Source: Flavobacteriales bacterium
GTDB taxonomy: Bacteria; Bacteroidota; Bacteroidia; Flavobacteriales; Flavobacteriaceae
Assembly: GCA_016777325.1 (NCBI GenBank)
Contig: JADHRQ010000002.1
Coordinates: forward strand, 1-64,000
DNA: 64,000 nucleotides
Reading direction: 5' to 3'
Under the pieces are notes generated by a model that did not search any database, had not been told where the DNA came from, and saw nothing but the letters and a program-made list of their open reading frames with translations. The position numbers and the translations under genes were made by a program. This document shows positions 1 through 9,235 of this stretch, in pieces. Each line of letters opens with the position of its first letter. Within the stretch, counting starts at the first letter, position 1.

Positions 1-1613
1 ACAGCAGCAAGTCTGTCAAGACCAAAAGCAATACCACCATGAGGAGGAGCTCCATATTTAAGAGCTTCAATTAAAAACCCAAATTGACTTGTATACTCTT
101 CTTTATCCATACCAAGTAATTCAAACACCTTCATTTGAGTGTCAAAATCGTGAATCCTTATTGACCCACCACCTATTTCATTTCCATTAAGAACTAAATC
201 ATATGCATTAGCAATAACCTTTTCAGGATTTGATTCAAGTAAATCAATAAAATCTGGTTTAGGAGAAGTGAAAGGATGATGCATTGAAAAGAATCTTTTT
301 TCTTCTTCATCCCATTCAAAAAGTGGAAAATCTGTTACCCAAAGTGGACACATTTTAGTATAATCAATAAGATCAAATCTTTTTGCAAGTTCAACTCTTA
401 ATGATCCTATTTGTTCAAGAGTATTTTTTTTATCACCAGACATAATAAATATTATATCCCCTGGTTTTGAGGATACTTTATCTAATATATGTTTTAAATC
501 TTCTTCACTAAAAAATTTATCAAAAGACGATTTTATAGAAGAGTCAATGTTATGTTTAATCCATAAAAGACCTGTAGCTCCAATCTGGGGTCTTTTAACC
601 CAATCGGTTATGCTATCTATTTCTTTTCTAGTTATTTCAGACTTATCATCAATTATAATACAAGATGTGAAATCATTATTATCAAAAATTTGAAACCCTT
701 TACCTTTTACTTCATTAGATATTTCGTTAATCTTTAGACCATATCTTAGATCAGGTTTATCAATACCATAATTTTCAATAGCAAATTCATATGTCATTCT
801 TTCAAATCGGATATCAGTCTTATTTAAAAATCTTGAAAACAATCTTGACAATAAGCCTTCAAACTGTTGAAAAATATCTTCTTGATTAACAAAAGACATT
901 TCGCAGTCAATTTGAGTAAATTCAGGTTGTCTATCTGCTCTTAAATCTTCATCTCTAAAACATTTTACAATTTGATAGTATTTATCAATTCCACCAACCA
1001 TTAATAATTGTTTGAAAATTTGAGGTGATTGAGGTAAAGCGTAATAATGATCTGGATTTAACCTACTAGGAACGATAAAGTCTCTAGCCCCTTCAGGAGT
1101 TGACTTAATTAAGTATGGTGTTTCGACATCAATAAAACTATTTTCAGACAGGTAATTTCTTACTTCAAGAGATAATTCATGCCTAAAGATCAAATTTTCT
1201 TTTACTGGCTCTCTTCTTATATCAAGATATCTATACTTCATTCTTAACTCCTCACCTCCATCTGATTCGTTCTCAATTGTAAAAGGCGGTGTAAGAGATT
1301 TGTTTAGAATGTTTAAACTGGAAACAAGAATTTCTATTTCTCCAGTTTTAATTTTTTCATTGGCATTTTTTCTTTCTATAACACTACCTTCAACCTCAAC
1401 AACATATTCTCTTCCAAGCTCTGATGCAGCAGAAAAAACTTTTTCAGTTGACCTCTCTTTATCAAATACTAATTGGGTAACACCATATCTATCCCTTAAA
1501 TCAATCCAAATTATAAAACCTTTTTCTCGTATTTTATTTACCCAACCAGATAGCTTGACAGTTTGATTTAAATTAGCTTTTGATAATTCTCCGCAATTAT
1601 TAGTTCTGTTCAT
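1..1613 (-). CDS. aspS: Aspartyl-tRNA synthetase, C-terminus cut by window edge
   Basis: Charges tRNA-Asp with aspartate in the cytoplasm. The ORF track misses it because it runs off the left edge; I translated it by hand. It starts at an ATG (1613-1611), MNRTNNCGELSKANLNQ, followed by an OB-fold anticodon-binding domain (SGWVNKIREKGFIIWIDLRD). The class II core has the flipping and QSPQ regions (PEGARDFIVPSRL, YALPQSPQIFKQLLM), motif 2 (CFRDEDLRADRQPEFTQID) and, at the very edge, motif 3 (GIAFGLDRLAA). About 537 codons are present, so only the last few dozen residues are missing. I cannot tell whether it is the discriminating or non-discriminating type. Confidence 0.95.
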   Translation of the reverse strand, partial: MNRTNNCGELSKANLNQTVKLSGWVNKIREKGFIIWIDLRDRYGVTQLVFDKERSTEKVFSAASELGREYVVEVEGSVIERKNANEKIKTGEIEILVSSLNILNKSLTPPFTIENESDGGEELRMKYRYLDIRREPVKENLIFRHELSLEVRNYLSENSFIDVETPYLIKSTPEGARDFIVPSRLNPDHYYALPQSPQIFKQLLMVGGIDKYYQIVKCFRDEDLRADRQPEFTQIDCEMSFVNQEDIFQQFEGLLSRLFSRFLNKTDIRFERMTYEFAIENYGIDKPDLRYGLKINEISNEVKGKGFQIFDNNDFTSCIIIDDKSEITRKEIDSITDWVKRPQIGATGLLWIKHNIDSSIKSSFDKFFSEEDLKHILDKVSSKPGDIIFIMSGDKKNTLEQIGSLRVELAKRFDLIDYTKMCPLWVTDFPLFEWDEEEKRFFSMHHPFTSPKPDFIDLLESNPEKVIANAYDLVLNGNEIGGGSIRIHDFDTQMKVFELLGMDKEEYTSQFGFLIEALKYGAPPHGGIAFGLDRLAA

Positions 1614-1634
1614 CTTATTAATTTGTAAATATAA

Positions 1635-4600
1635 CTAGATATTTTTTAGTTTGATTCTACCAAGATGTATTATGTAGTACATAGAAGGCACAATTATTAA
1701 TGTCAAGAATGTTGCAAATGTAATTCCAAAAATAACTGTCCATGCAAGAGGTCCCCAAAAAATAACATTATCACCTCCTATATAAATGTTAGCATTCCAA
1801 TCAGCAAAAAGAGTAAAGAAATCAATATTTAATCCGACAGCTAGAGGTATTAATCCAAATATTGTTGTGATTGCAGTTAAAAGAACTGGTTTAAGCCTAG
1901 CTTTTCCAGCAGTTTTAACAAGATCTAGTGCAATATTTTTGTCTATTATATCTTCTTTTGAAAGGTTTAAGTCTATTTTTTTTCTGTCAAAGAGCAATTG
2001 CGTATAATCTATAAGAACAACTGCATTATTTACTATAATTCCAGTTAATGAAATTATTCCAAGCATTGTCATTAAAATGCTAAAGGTTAAATTAAAAATC
2101 ACTATTCCAAGAAATACACCTGTAAAACTTAGGATGATTGAAGCAAGAACTATAAATGGCTTAGAGATTGAATTAAACTGAAAAACTAATATTAGAATAA
2201 TTAATGCAATACCAGTTAAAAGAGCTCCAGAAAGAAATGATTGATTCTCAGCTTGTTGTTTAATTTCACCTGTAAATTTAAAATCTACACCTTTAGGAGT
2301 TTCAAAACCAGAGAGAGAAATTTCAGCAGTATTTACTATTTCATTTGCATTTGAACCAGCTAATATTGAAGAATAGAGTGTTACAACTCTTTGAAGATTT
2401 ATATGTTTAATTGCACTAAAAGAGGTTATGTTTCTTTCGTTTACAACTGAAGCAATTGGAACCTCTTTTGTTTTTCCAGTGGCTTGATCTCTAAATATTA
2501 TGTTTTGATTAATGATAGTGTTGATATTATTTTTATACTCTTCGTCAAGCCTTACATTGATCTGATAATCTTCGCCTTTTAATTTATAAACTCCAGCTTT
2601 AGAACCAATTATAGAATTTCTAATCGTTTGTCCAACAAGTCCAGTAGGAATCCCTAATTCACCAGCCTTTTCCCTATCGACTATAAATTCTAAACCAGGT
2701 TTACTTCTACTTACGTCAATTTTAAGTTGCTCAATTCCCTCAATATTTTCTTTATTAAGATAGTTTTTCATTGAAATTGCAGTTTCGATTAATTTTTCAT
2801 AATCATCTCCATAGATTTCAATATTTACAGGATATCCACCCGGAGGTCCTTGTGAATCTTTTTCAACAGAAATAGCTATTCCTGGAAATCTACCAATAAG
2901 CTCTAGTTGTATATCTTTTCTTAGCTCTTCACTAGACATTCCTCTTCTGTATTTAAATTCTCTCATCGTCATTGTTATAAGAGCTTTATGAGGAATTTCA
3001 CCAGTTCCCCCTGCATCAGTCTCAGGGTTGCCAGCTCCTTCTCCAACTTGTGAAATTGCAGATTCAACTAAAAAATTATAATCTCCATCAAAATACTTAG
3101 AGTTATTTGCAACTTTATAAATTTCAGATTCAATTTGTTTAGAAGTCTCATTGGTCTTCTCAATATCGGTTCCTTCGGGATATTCTAAATAAACAAGTAT
3201 TTGCTGTGGCTCGTTATCTGGAAAAAATTCAATTTTTGGTGGAAAAATTCCCATTAGCACAATTGAGAAAATAAAGAGGGCAAATGTCCCGGCTAAAAAT
3301 AAAAACGGTCTGATTCCCGACAATGCATAGGATAAAAAGCTATTATAAAGATTTTCAAGTCTCACTAAAAAAGTATTTTGAAACCTAATTGCAGAATTTT
3401 TAATAATGTATTTGTAGGACCAGAATAGAAAACATATAAAAGCTAATAGTGATCCTATAGCTCTGGTATCATTAAATAAAACAAAAATAATGGCAAAACC
3501 TCCTAATACATATGTCATTCTCATTAAGTTTTTTCTACTTATCTCTCTTTCACTTAGGTCCATAAAGCTTGAGACTAGCATTGAGTTAAAAAATATTGCT
3601 ACAATAAGCGAGGAACCTAAAATAGCAGATAATGTAATTGGAAAATATATCATAAATTCTCCCAAAGTTCCAGGCCATGTGCCTAAGGGGATAAATGCAG
3701 CAATTGTAGTTGCAGTTGAAACAATTATAGGAAGAGCAACTTCCCCGATTCCAAGTTTAGCCGCTTGAACTCTGGAAACACCTTCTTTGGACATTAGTCT
3801 ATAGATGTTTTCAACAACAACAATACCATTATCCACAAGCAGGCCAAGTCCCATTACTAATCCAAACAATACCATTCTGTTAAGTGTAAGCCCAAAGGCA
3901 GACAAAATAACTAAGGACATAAACATTGACATAGGAATAGCAAAACCAACAAATAGAGCATTTCTAAGTCCTAGAAAAAAAGTTAAAACTGTTACAACTA
4001 AAATTATACCAAAGATTAAGTTATTCATTAAGTCATTTACCGAATTGATAGTATATTCTGACTGATCATTTTGAACCACTACATCAAGATTTTCAGGTAA
4101 AAAACTTTCTTTTGCTTCATCAATTATTTCTTGAATAGAGTTTGAGGCAAAGATTGCATTTTCACCTCCTCTTTTCACTACTTCAAGCATAATAGTTTTC
4201 TTATCAAATGATCTTGTATATGATGTAATTTCTTTCTCCTTGAATGATATAGAAGCAACATCTTCGAGATAAACAGGTCCATTGTCACGTTTAACAATAA
4301 TTCTGTTTAACTCATTTGGATTTGACACCTCTCCTATAATTTTCACATTTCTTCTTTGACCAGCAGAAATTAAACTTCCTGCGGAAACAGTTACATTTTC
4401 TTGAGCGATGGCATTAATAATATCCCCAAAGCTTGTTTTTGTTGCTTTCATCATATACGGATCTACTGCAACTTCAACTTCGAAATCTTGAATTCCTCGA
4501 ACTTCTACTGTTTTAACTTGGGGTAATCTTTCTATTCTAGTATCTAAATATTCTGCATATTCTTTAAGCTCTTCAACTTTATAATCTCCAACCAGACTAA

Positions 4601-5060
4601 TGTTTAAAACAGGAAATCTTTCTGCTATATCAAATTCAAAAATATTAGGATCTACCTTAGCATTATTAAATGTTGGCCAGTCATCCCCCACGGTTACATT
4701 ATCAACTAAATCTTTTACTCTCTGCCTAGCAAGTGCCGTTGGAATCTCATCATCAAACTCGATATTAATAATTGAAATTCCTTCACTGGAAGTAGACTCA
4801 ATTTCAATTAACCCAATAACACCTTTTATCTCCTGTTCAAGAGGATCTGTAATTAGTTTTTCCATCTCTTCAGCATTATTTCCCGGGAAAACTGTTGTTA
4901 CAAAAATATTTGATGAGTTAATCTCAGGAAAAAGTTCTCTAGGCATTGTTTTATATGCAGTAATCCCTGAAACAAGAAATATTATCATAAGAACATAAAT
5001 AATTGTCTTATTATTTATAGCCCAACTTGATAGAAAAAATTCTTTATTCTTTTTATTCAT
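1635..5060 (-). CDS. RND-type efflux transporter, inner-membrane permease (AcrB/HAE1-like)
   Basis: Proton-driven inner-membrane pump of a tripartite efflux system. The 1141 residues show the RND layout: one N-terminal membrane helix (about 18-36), a large periplasmic loop, a bundle of helices from about 345 carrying GLLVDNGIVVVEN with the proton-relay Asp at about 410, then a repeat of the plan with a second periplasmic loop and C-terminal bundle (ILVFQFNSISKPFIVLASI, GIIVNNAVVLIDY). It is slightly longer than the usual 1030-1060 because of extra residues around the middle linker. It is the last gene of tetR-tolC-MFP-RND and follows the adaptor by one base. Substrates cannot be read from the sequence; the TetR-family regulator suggests hydrophobic toxic compounds rather than metals. 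Confidence 0.93.
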   Translation of the reverse strand: MNKKNKEFFLSSWAINNKTIIYVLMIIFLVSGITAYKTMPRELFPEINSSNIFVTTVFPGNNAEEMEKLITDPLEQEIKGVIGLIEIESTSSEGISIINIEFDDEIPTALARQRVKDLVDNVTVGDDWPTFNNAKVDPNIFEFDIAERFPVLNISLVGDYKVEELKEYAEYLDTRIERLPQVKTVEVRGIQDFEVEVAVDPYMMKATKTSFGDIINAIAQENVTVSAGSLISAGQRRNVKIIGEVSNPNELNRIIVKRDNGPVYLEDVASISFKEKEITSYTRSFDKKTIMLEVVKRGGENAIFASNSIQEIIDEAKESFLPENLDVVVQNDQSEYTINSVNDLMNNLIFGIILVVTVLTFFLGLRNALFVGFAIPMSMFMSLVILSAFGLTLNRMVLFGLVMGLGLLVDNGIVVVENIYRLMSKEGVSRVQAAKLGIGEVALPIIVSTATTIAAFIPLGTWPGTLGEFMIYFPITLSAILGSSLIVAIFFNSMLVSSFMDLSEREISRKNLMRMTYVLGGFAIIFVLFNDTRAIGSLLAFICFLFWSYKYIIKNSAIRFQNTFLVRLENLYNSFLSYALSGIRPFLFLAGTFALFIFSIVLMGIFPPKIEFFPDNEPQQILVYLEYPEGTDIEKTNETSKQIESEIYKVANNSKYFDGDYNFLVESAISQVGEGAGNPETDAGGTGEIPHKALITMTMREFKYRRGMSSEELRKDIQLELIGRFPGIAISVEKDSQGPPGGYPVNIEIYGDDYEKLIETAISMKNYLNKENIEGIEQLKIDVSRSKPGLEFIVDREKAGELGIPTGLVGQTIRNSIIGSKAGVYKLKGEDYQINVRLDEEYKNNINTIINQNIIFRDQATGKTKEVPIASVVNERNITSFSAIKHINLQRVVTLYSSILAGSNANEIVNTAEISLSGFETPKGVDFKFTGEIKQQAENQSFLSGALLTGIALIILILVFQFNSISKPFIVLASIILSFTGVFLGIVIFNLTFSILMTMLGIISLTGIIVNNAVVLIDYTQLLFDRKKIDLNLSKEDIIDKNIALDLVKTAGKARLKPVLLTAITTIFGLIPLAVGLNIDFFTLFADWNANIYIGGDNVIFWGPLAWTVIFGITFATFLTLIIVPSMYYIIHLGRIKLKNI

Positions 5061-5061
5061 T

Positions 5062-6225
5062 TTAATTTATAAGTTTTACTCTTTGAGAATCTTCAACAAT
5101 ACTAGCTCCTTCTAAAACAAGCATGTCCCCAATCTTTAGACCTTCAGTGACTTCAATATCAGTGTTATTTTTATTTCCTAGTGAAATAAAAGTTTTATCT
5201 GTAATATATACTCCTTCTTTAACGTCCTGATTCATTACATAAACAAAATTTTTACCAGAAGCATCTTCTCTTACAATTTTTAAAGGAATTATAACTGCAT
5301 CTTTCTTAGAATAGATATTTATTTTAATTTTTGCATCTAAATTCTGTTTGATTTTGTTATCAATATTTTCGACAGGAACTTCAACTCTAAAAGTCCTATT
5401 ATTTGGATTTATAAAATTACCTGTTTGTATAATTTTCGACTTAATATCTTTTCCTAGAAGTGGAACTTGCACTATCACTTCAGTTCCTTCTTCTATAAAC
5501 GAAATATACTTTTCTGAAACAGATGCTTCTGCGTAAATTTTATCAAGATTAACTAATCTTAGAATTTGAGAAACACCTGGAATTAAGTTTGATCCTTGAT
5601 TTGAAATAATTTCATCTACCTCTCCATCAAAAGGAGCATAAACTTTAGTCTTAGCAAGTCTGTCTTTCATTTGCTCAACCATTTTTTGACTAGATTCAAA
5701 ATCAGCTTTACTCTTTAGAAATTGTATTTCAGATCCTATATTATTATTCCAAAGTCTTTCGGTTCTTTCAAAATTTTCTTTAGCGAAGTTTGCTTGAATA
5801 GTTAACTGCTCTAGCTGCTCCTTAAGTCCGGAGTCATTAATTTCAGCTAACAGTGTACCTTTCTTCACATTTTGACCTTCATTAACATAAATCTTTTCTA
5901 ACGTGCCTTGAAACTCAGGAAGTATTAAAATGTTTTTTCTAGTCTTAAGGTTTGCCTGTGCCTCTATATAACTATTAAATACTTTTTCTTTGATTTCATA
6001 ACTTGAAACAAGAGTGAGCTTTTCGTTTTCATCTAAGAAAGCTATACCATCGTTAATTTCATTTAGCTCAACTTGCATTGTATTCATAGTGTCTACATAT
6101 TCCTTTTTTCTTTTTTTTAACTCTTCTATATCTCCATTTTCAATTAAAGAGGTGATATTTGAGCTTCCAGATGAGTTACAGCTTATTATTAGTAGAACGA
6201 GTATTGATATATAAAATTTCTTCAT
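5062..6225 (-). CDS. RND efflux periplasmic adaptor (membrane fusion protein), lipoprotein
   Basis: Links the RND pump to the outer-membrane channel. The N-terminus is a lipoprotein signal with lipobox-like LIISCNSS, so it is probably anchored to a membrane. The split lipoyl half-motifs are visible (LPEFQGTLEKIYVNEGQNVKKGTLLAEI, then VYAPFDGEVDEIISNQGSNL), with an alpha-helical hairpin between them (EQLEQLTIQANFAKENFERTERL) and beta-barrel and membrane-proximal domains after them. At 387 residues it has normal adaptor length. It lies two bases after the TolC gene and one base before the pump, so it is clearly co-transcribed with both. Confidence 0.93.
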   Translation of the reverse strand: MKKFYISILVLLIISCNSSGSSNITSLIENGDIEELKKRKKEYVDTMNTMQVELNEINDGIAFLDENEKLTLVSSYEIKEKVFNSYIEAQANLKTRKNILILPEFQGTLEKIYVNEGQNVKKGTLLAEINDSGLKEQLEQLTIQANFAKENFERTERLWNNNIGSEIQFLKSKADFESSQKMVEQMKDRLAKTKVYAPFDGEVDEIISNQGSNLIPGVSQILRLVNLDKIYAEASVSEKYISFIEEGTEVIVQVPLLGKDIKSKIIQTGNFINPNNRTFRVEVPVENIDNKIKQNLDAKIKINIYSKKDAVIIPLKIVREDASGKNFVYVMNQDVKEGVYITDKTFISLGNKNNTDIEVTEGLKIGDMLVLEGASIVEDSQRVKLIN

Positions 6226-6227
6226 AA

Positions 6228-7559
6228 TTAATTTGTATTGTTATATAGAGTTTCTAATTCTGTCTTTATTGATATTAATTCTAAGACTGAATTCAAATAT
6301 TTTTGTTGAGAGTCAAGTAATTGAAGCTGAGCTTGTCTTAATTCAAAAGAAGAAACAATTCCTTCAAAAAATTTAATAGAATTTTTCTCCTCAATTGATA
6401 TGGATAGGTTCATATTTCGTTCGCTCACATTTAAAGCTTGAATTGCTAACTGATAATCATTTAACTTTTGTTGAACTTCAACTTGAGTTTTTTCTTGTTG
6501 TTCTTCAAGATTTGTCAATGCTTGATTCATTGCAATTTTAGCTTTCTGAGATGATACATTTAGCTTAAACGCATTAAAAATTGGAATTTCCAAATTAACA
6601 CCTAGAACAGATGAGCCAAACCAATTCTGAGATTTATTTGTGAAATCAAATTCATTATTGTATCCTGTATAGGTTCCACTGAGAAATCCCGAAACTTTAG
6701 GAAGTTGTTTTGATTTTTCAAGTTTATATTCAATTCTTTTTGTGTCAAAAATGTTTTGAGAAATCTTAACATCTATATTTTTGCTTGTATTAAAGTCTTC
6801 AAAAGAATTTGAAAAAATAATATTTTCTGCAATAAAATCTTCTATTGATGTTGATAGAACAATTTTATCATCAATATTGATTCCAAGAACTAATTTTAAA
6901 AGATTAAGTTGATTGTCTTTTGTTTTTTTTGCCTGAAGTAATGATAGCTCTGCTTGAGCTAATGTTATTTTTATTTGCTCTACATTTTCAACTTCCTCAA
7001 ATCCGTTTTTGTATAACTCTGTAACTTCAAAAAGATCTTTTCTAAAATTTTCAAGATTATTTTCTAATAAAACGATGCCTTCATTAAGGATTGAAACAAG
7101 ACTGTAAAGCTTAACTATAGATTCTCTTACCTCAAGTAAAGTTTTTTCATAAAAATTTTCTGAAGCGGACAAGTATATTTTACTATATTCTAAACCTACT
7201 AGCCATGAGCCATCAAATAGAAGTTGTTCCATTCTGACTGAACCAATTGCTGATTGTTCAGTGCCAAATTGTATTTCAGAAAACTCACCTTTTTGTCCTC
7301 CAAAAAATTCAGAAGGAATCAAGGAGGTGGAAAGCTCAAGATAATTAAGATAGTTAAGGTCTAAAGTTACATTTGGTAATCCTATTGCAATAGTTTTCCA
7401 GCGTTCTTTGTAAGCCATCTTTATTTCTCTTTCAGCATTCATTAATCTTCTGTTGTTTTCAATACCATATTCAACAGCATCATCTATACTTAAGCTTCTT
7501 GTTTCACCTTGAGAAAAACCATAACTTGTAAATACAATAAACAATAATATCTTTTTCAT
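6228..7559 (-). CDS. TolC-family outer-membrane efflux channel
   Basis: Outer-membrane and periplasmic channel of the tripartite pump. I place the start at the ATG 7559-7557 (MKKILLFIVFTSYGFSQ), not at the track start 7583. It gives a clean signal peptide cleaved before Q, and its ATG overlaps the tetR TGA as ATGA, a typical coupled junction. The mature protein has the duplicated outer-membrane efflux domain rich in long alpha-helices (about SIDDAVEYGIENNRRLMNAE and later EEKNSIKFFEGIVSSFELRQ). The length from this start is 443 residues. Adaptor and pump genes follow directly. The family assignment is firm; the substrate is unknown. Confidence 0.9.
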   Translation of the reverse strand: MKKILLFIVFTSYGFSQGETRSLSIDDAVEYGIENNRRLMNAEREIKMAYKERWKTIAIGLPNVTLDLNYLNYLELSTSLIPSEFFGGQKGEFSEIQFGTEQSAIGSVRMEQLLFDGSWLVGLEYSKIYLSASENFYEKTLLEVRESIVKLYSLVSILNEGIVLLENNLENFRKDLFEVTELYKNGFEEVENVEQIKITLAQAELSLLQAKKTKDNQLNLLKLVLGINIDDKIVLSTSIEDFIAENIIFSNSFEDFNTSKNIDVKISQNIFDTKRIEYKLEKSKQLPKVSGFLSGTYTGYNNEFDFTNKSQNWFGSSVLGVNLEIPIFNAFKLNVSSQKAKIAMNQALTNLEEQQEKTQVEVQQKLNDYQLAIQALNVSERNMNLSISIEEKNSIKFFEGIVSSFELRQAQLQLLDSQQKYLNSVLELISIKTELETLYNNTN

Positions 7560-8176
7560 TTTTTTATCATTTGAATTATCCATTTTGGAATTAACTTTTT
7601 TCTTTCAGTCATCATTATGTTAAAATCCTTTTTGGAAAGATTTTCAATCTTCATAATTATTGGACTACACATAAACGGAAAAACAATTACGCTTAAAATA
7701 TTGGTTACAAAATGAATGGGATCAACCTTTCTGTAAATACCTTTTTTTACACCCTCTTGATATTGAGCTACGAAGTTTGACTTCATTATCATTTTTGTTG
7801 TAGGCATTTTTAAAAAAGATGTAGGATTATTTTTTAATTCATTTAAAAGAAAAGTTGGAAGTAACGGCTCAGCAATAATCATATCAATATATTTTTCAGA
7901 ACATAGTTTAAGTTTTTTTTCAAGTGATGTTTTATCATCATTATAAACCTCAACCATTTTACTAAGGAATTCATATAGCGTTTCGAACATTATTATTTCA
8001 AATAATCTTCTTTTACTCCTGAAATAATAGTTTAACATTGCAAGATTGATGTCAGACTCTCGAGCAATATCTCTAGTTGTAGTTGCACTATATCCTTTGT
8101 TTAAAAAGAGTGATTTAGCAGCATCTTTAATTTTTATTTCAGTATTTGAATATTTAGCTTCTGTCTTTATATTCAT
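7556..8176 (-). CDS. TetR/AcrR-family transcriptional regulator
   Basis: Probable local repressor of the efflux operon it heads. Residues about 12-58 form the TetR helix-turn-helix (KDAAKSLFLNKGYSATTTRDIA, NLAMLNYYFRSKRRLFE). The rest is a helical ligand-binding domain with no recognisable ligand signature. At 206 residues it is of usual length. The ATG at 8176 is preceded by the direct and inverted repeats described at 8191-8220, which look like its operator. The TGA overlaps the tolC ATG, so regulator and pump genes share a transcript, which is the common autoregulated arrangement. Confidence 0.92.
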   Translation of the reverse strand: MNIKTEAKYSNTEIKIKDAAKSLFLNKGYSATTTRDIARESDINLAMLNYYFRSKRRLFEIIMFETLYEFLSKMVEVYNDDKTSLEKKLKLCSEKYIDMIIAEPLLPTFLLNELKNNPTSFLKMPTTKMIMKSNFVAQYQEGVKKGIYRKVDPIHFVTNILSVIVFPFMCSPIIMKIENLSKKDFNIMMTERKKLIPKWIIQMIKK

Positions 8177-8190
8177 GATGCAAAATAAAC

Positions 8191-8220
8191 TTAATCAAAT
8201 GAATTAATCAAATGATTAAT
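8191..8220. promoter_or_regulatory. Candidate TetR operator: direct repeat plus 18-bp palindrome
   Basis: TTAATCAAATGA occurs twice, at 8191-8202 and 8204-8215. The second copy is part of the palindrome ATTAATCA-AA-TGATTAAT (8203-8220), whose 8-base arms match perfectly. It starts 15 bases before the tetR start and lies between tetR and the divergent polyprenyl synthase gene. TetR-family operators are usually palindromes of this size next to the regulator gene. Binding itself is inferred. Confidence 0.55.
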
Positions 8221-8251
8221 AAAAAATTAACAATTAATTAAATAGTATATT

Positions 8252-8259
8252 TATTTTTG
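8252..8259 (+). promoter_or_regulatory. Candidate Bacteroidota -7 box for the polyprenyl synthase gene
   Basis: TATTTTTG fits the Bacteroidota sigma-factor -7 consensus TAnnTTTG and ends 10 bases before the ATG at 8270, so the leader would be very short. No clear -33 TTTG is seen at the proper distance. AT-rich spacer DNA can give such matches by chance. Confidence 0.35.
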
Positions 8260-8269
8260 ATAACAGGAA

Positions 8270-9235
8270 ATGAAAGATTTTATAAAAACTTTTGAGGGGT
8301 TTCTAAAAAAAGAAATAGATTACGATAATCCAAGAAATCTTTATGAGCCTGTAAAATACTTATTAGATTCAGGTGGCAAGAGATTAAGACCTTTAATAAC
8401 ATTATTTGTCTCAGATCTTTTTACTGGAAATATATCTAATGCACTACCAGCTTCTGCAGCTCTTGAAATTTTTCACAATTTTACTCTTGCTCATGATGAT
8501 ATAATGGATAATTCACTAATGAGAAGAGGAAAGAAAACAATAAACTCTAAATGGGATGATAATACTGCAATTTTATCTGGAGATGTGATGCTGATAATCT
8601 CTTATGAAATTCTAAATAAATATGATGATTCTAAGTATTTACTATTATCTAAGCAACTAACAGAGACATCTAGATTGGTTTGTGAAGGTCAGCAAAATGA
8701 TATGGACTTTTCGATAGAAAAAAATATATCAGAAGATGACTACTTTAAAATGATTGAGAACAAGACTGCTGTTTTGATTGGATGTTCGTTTATGTTTGGT
8801 GCAATTGTATCAGAGCTAAATTCAAAAGAGATCAATGCTTTATACGAAGTAGGTAAGAACCTTGGATTAGCTTTTCAATTAGAAGATGATTTATTAGATT
8901 GCTTTGGCGACGAATCTAAATTTGGTAAAAAAATTGGAGGAGATATAATTCAAAAAAAGAAAACACTACTTTTTATCCATACTCTTTCAAAACTAGATAA
9001 TGACAAAAGGTTAGAATTTGAAAATATATTCTTCTCAGATAATACTGATGAATCAGTAAAAATAAGTTTAATAAAAAAGTATTACAAAGATTCTGGAGCA
9101 GTTAATTATATCAATAAAAAAGTTAAAGAATATTCAGAACATGCAAAAAAAATAATCAATCAAATGCAAATTGATGATAATAAAAAACTTAGCCTTAATA
9201 AATTTTCAGAACAACTTTTAAATAGAGAAATTTGA
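8270..9235 (+). CDS. Polyprenyl (isoprenoid) diphosphate synthase
   Basis: Condenses isopentenyl diphosphate units onto an allylic diphosphate. Both Asp-rich motifs are present: the first is DDIMD (about residues 76-80) with the following RRG, and the second is QLEDDLLDCFGD with GKKIGGD downstream. SGGKRLRP (about 32-39) is the IPP-binding motif. The length of 321 fits a trans-prenyltransferase. Its convergent neighbour is lycopene cyclase, so it could be a geranylgeranyl diphosphate synthase feeding carotenoids, but it could equally make quinone side chains; chain length cannot be read safely from the residues. The last 18 bases overlap the 3' end of the lycopene cyclase gene on the other strand. 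Confidence 0.9.
   Translation: MKDFIKTFEGFLKKEIDYDNPRNLYEPVKYLLDSGGKRLRPLITLFVSDLFTGNISNALPASAALEIFHNFTLAHDDIMDNSLMRRGKKTINSKWDDNTAILSGDVMLIISYEILNKYDDSKYLLLSKQLTETSRLVCEGQQNDMDFSIEKNISEDDYFKMIENKTAVLIGCSFMFGAIVSELNSKEINALYEVGKNLGLAFQLEDDLLDCFGDESKFGKKIGGDIIQKKKTLLFIHTLSKLDNDKRLEFENIFFSDNTDESVKISLIKKYYKDSGAVNYINKKVKEYSEHAKKIINQMQIDDNKKLSLNKFSEQLLNREI

Noticed and set aside
4600-4998. 132-residue plus-strand ORF opposite the RND gene
   Set aside because: Antisense shadow of the conserved RND periplasmic domain.
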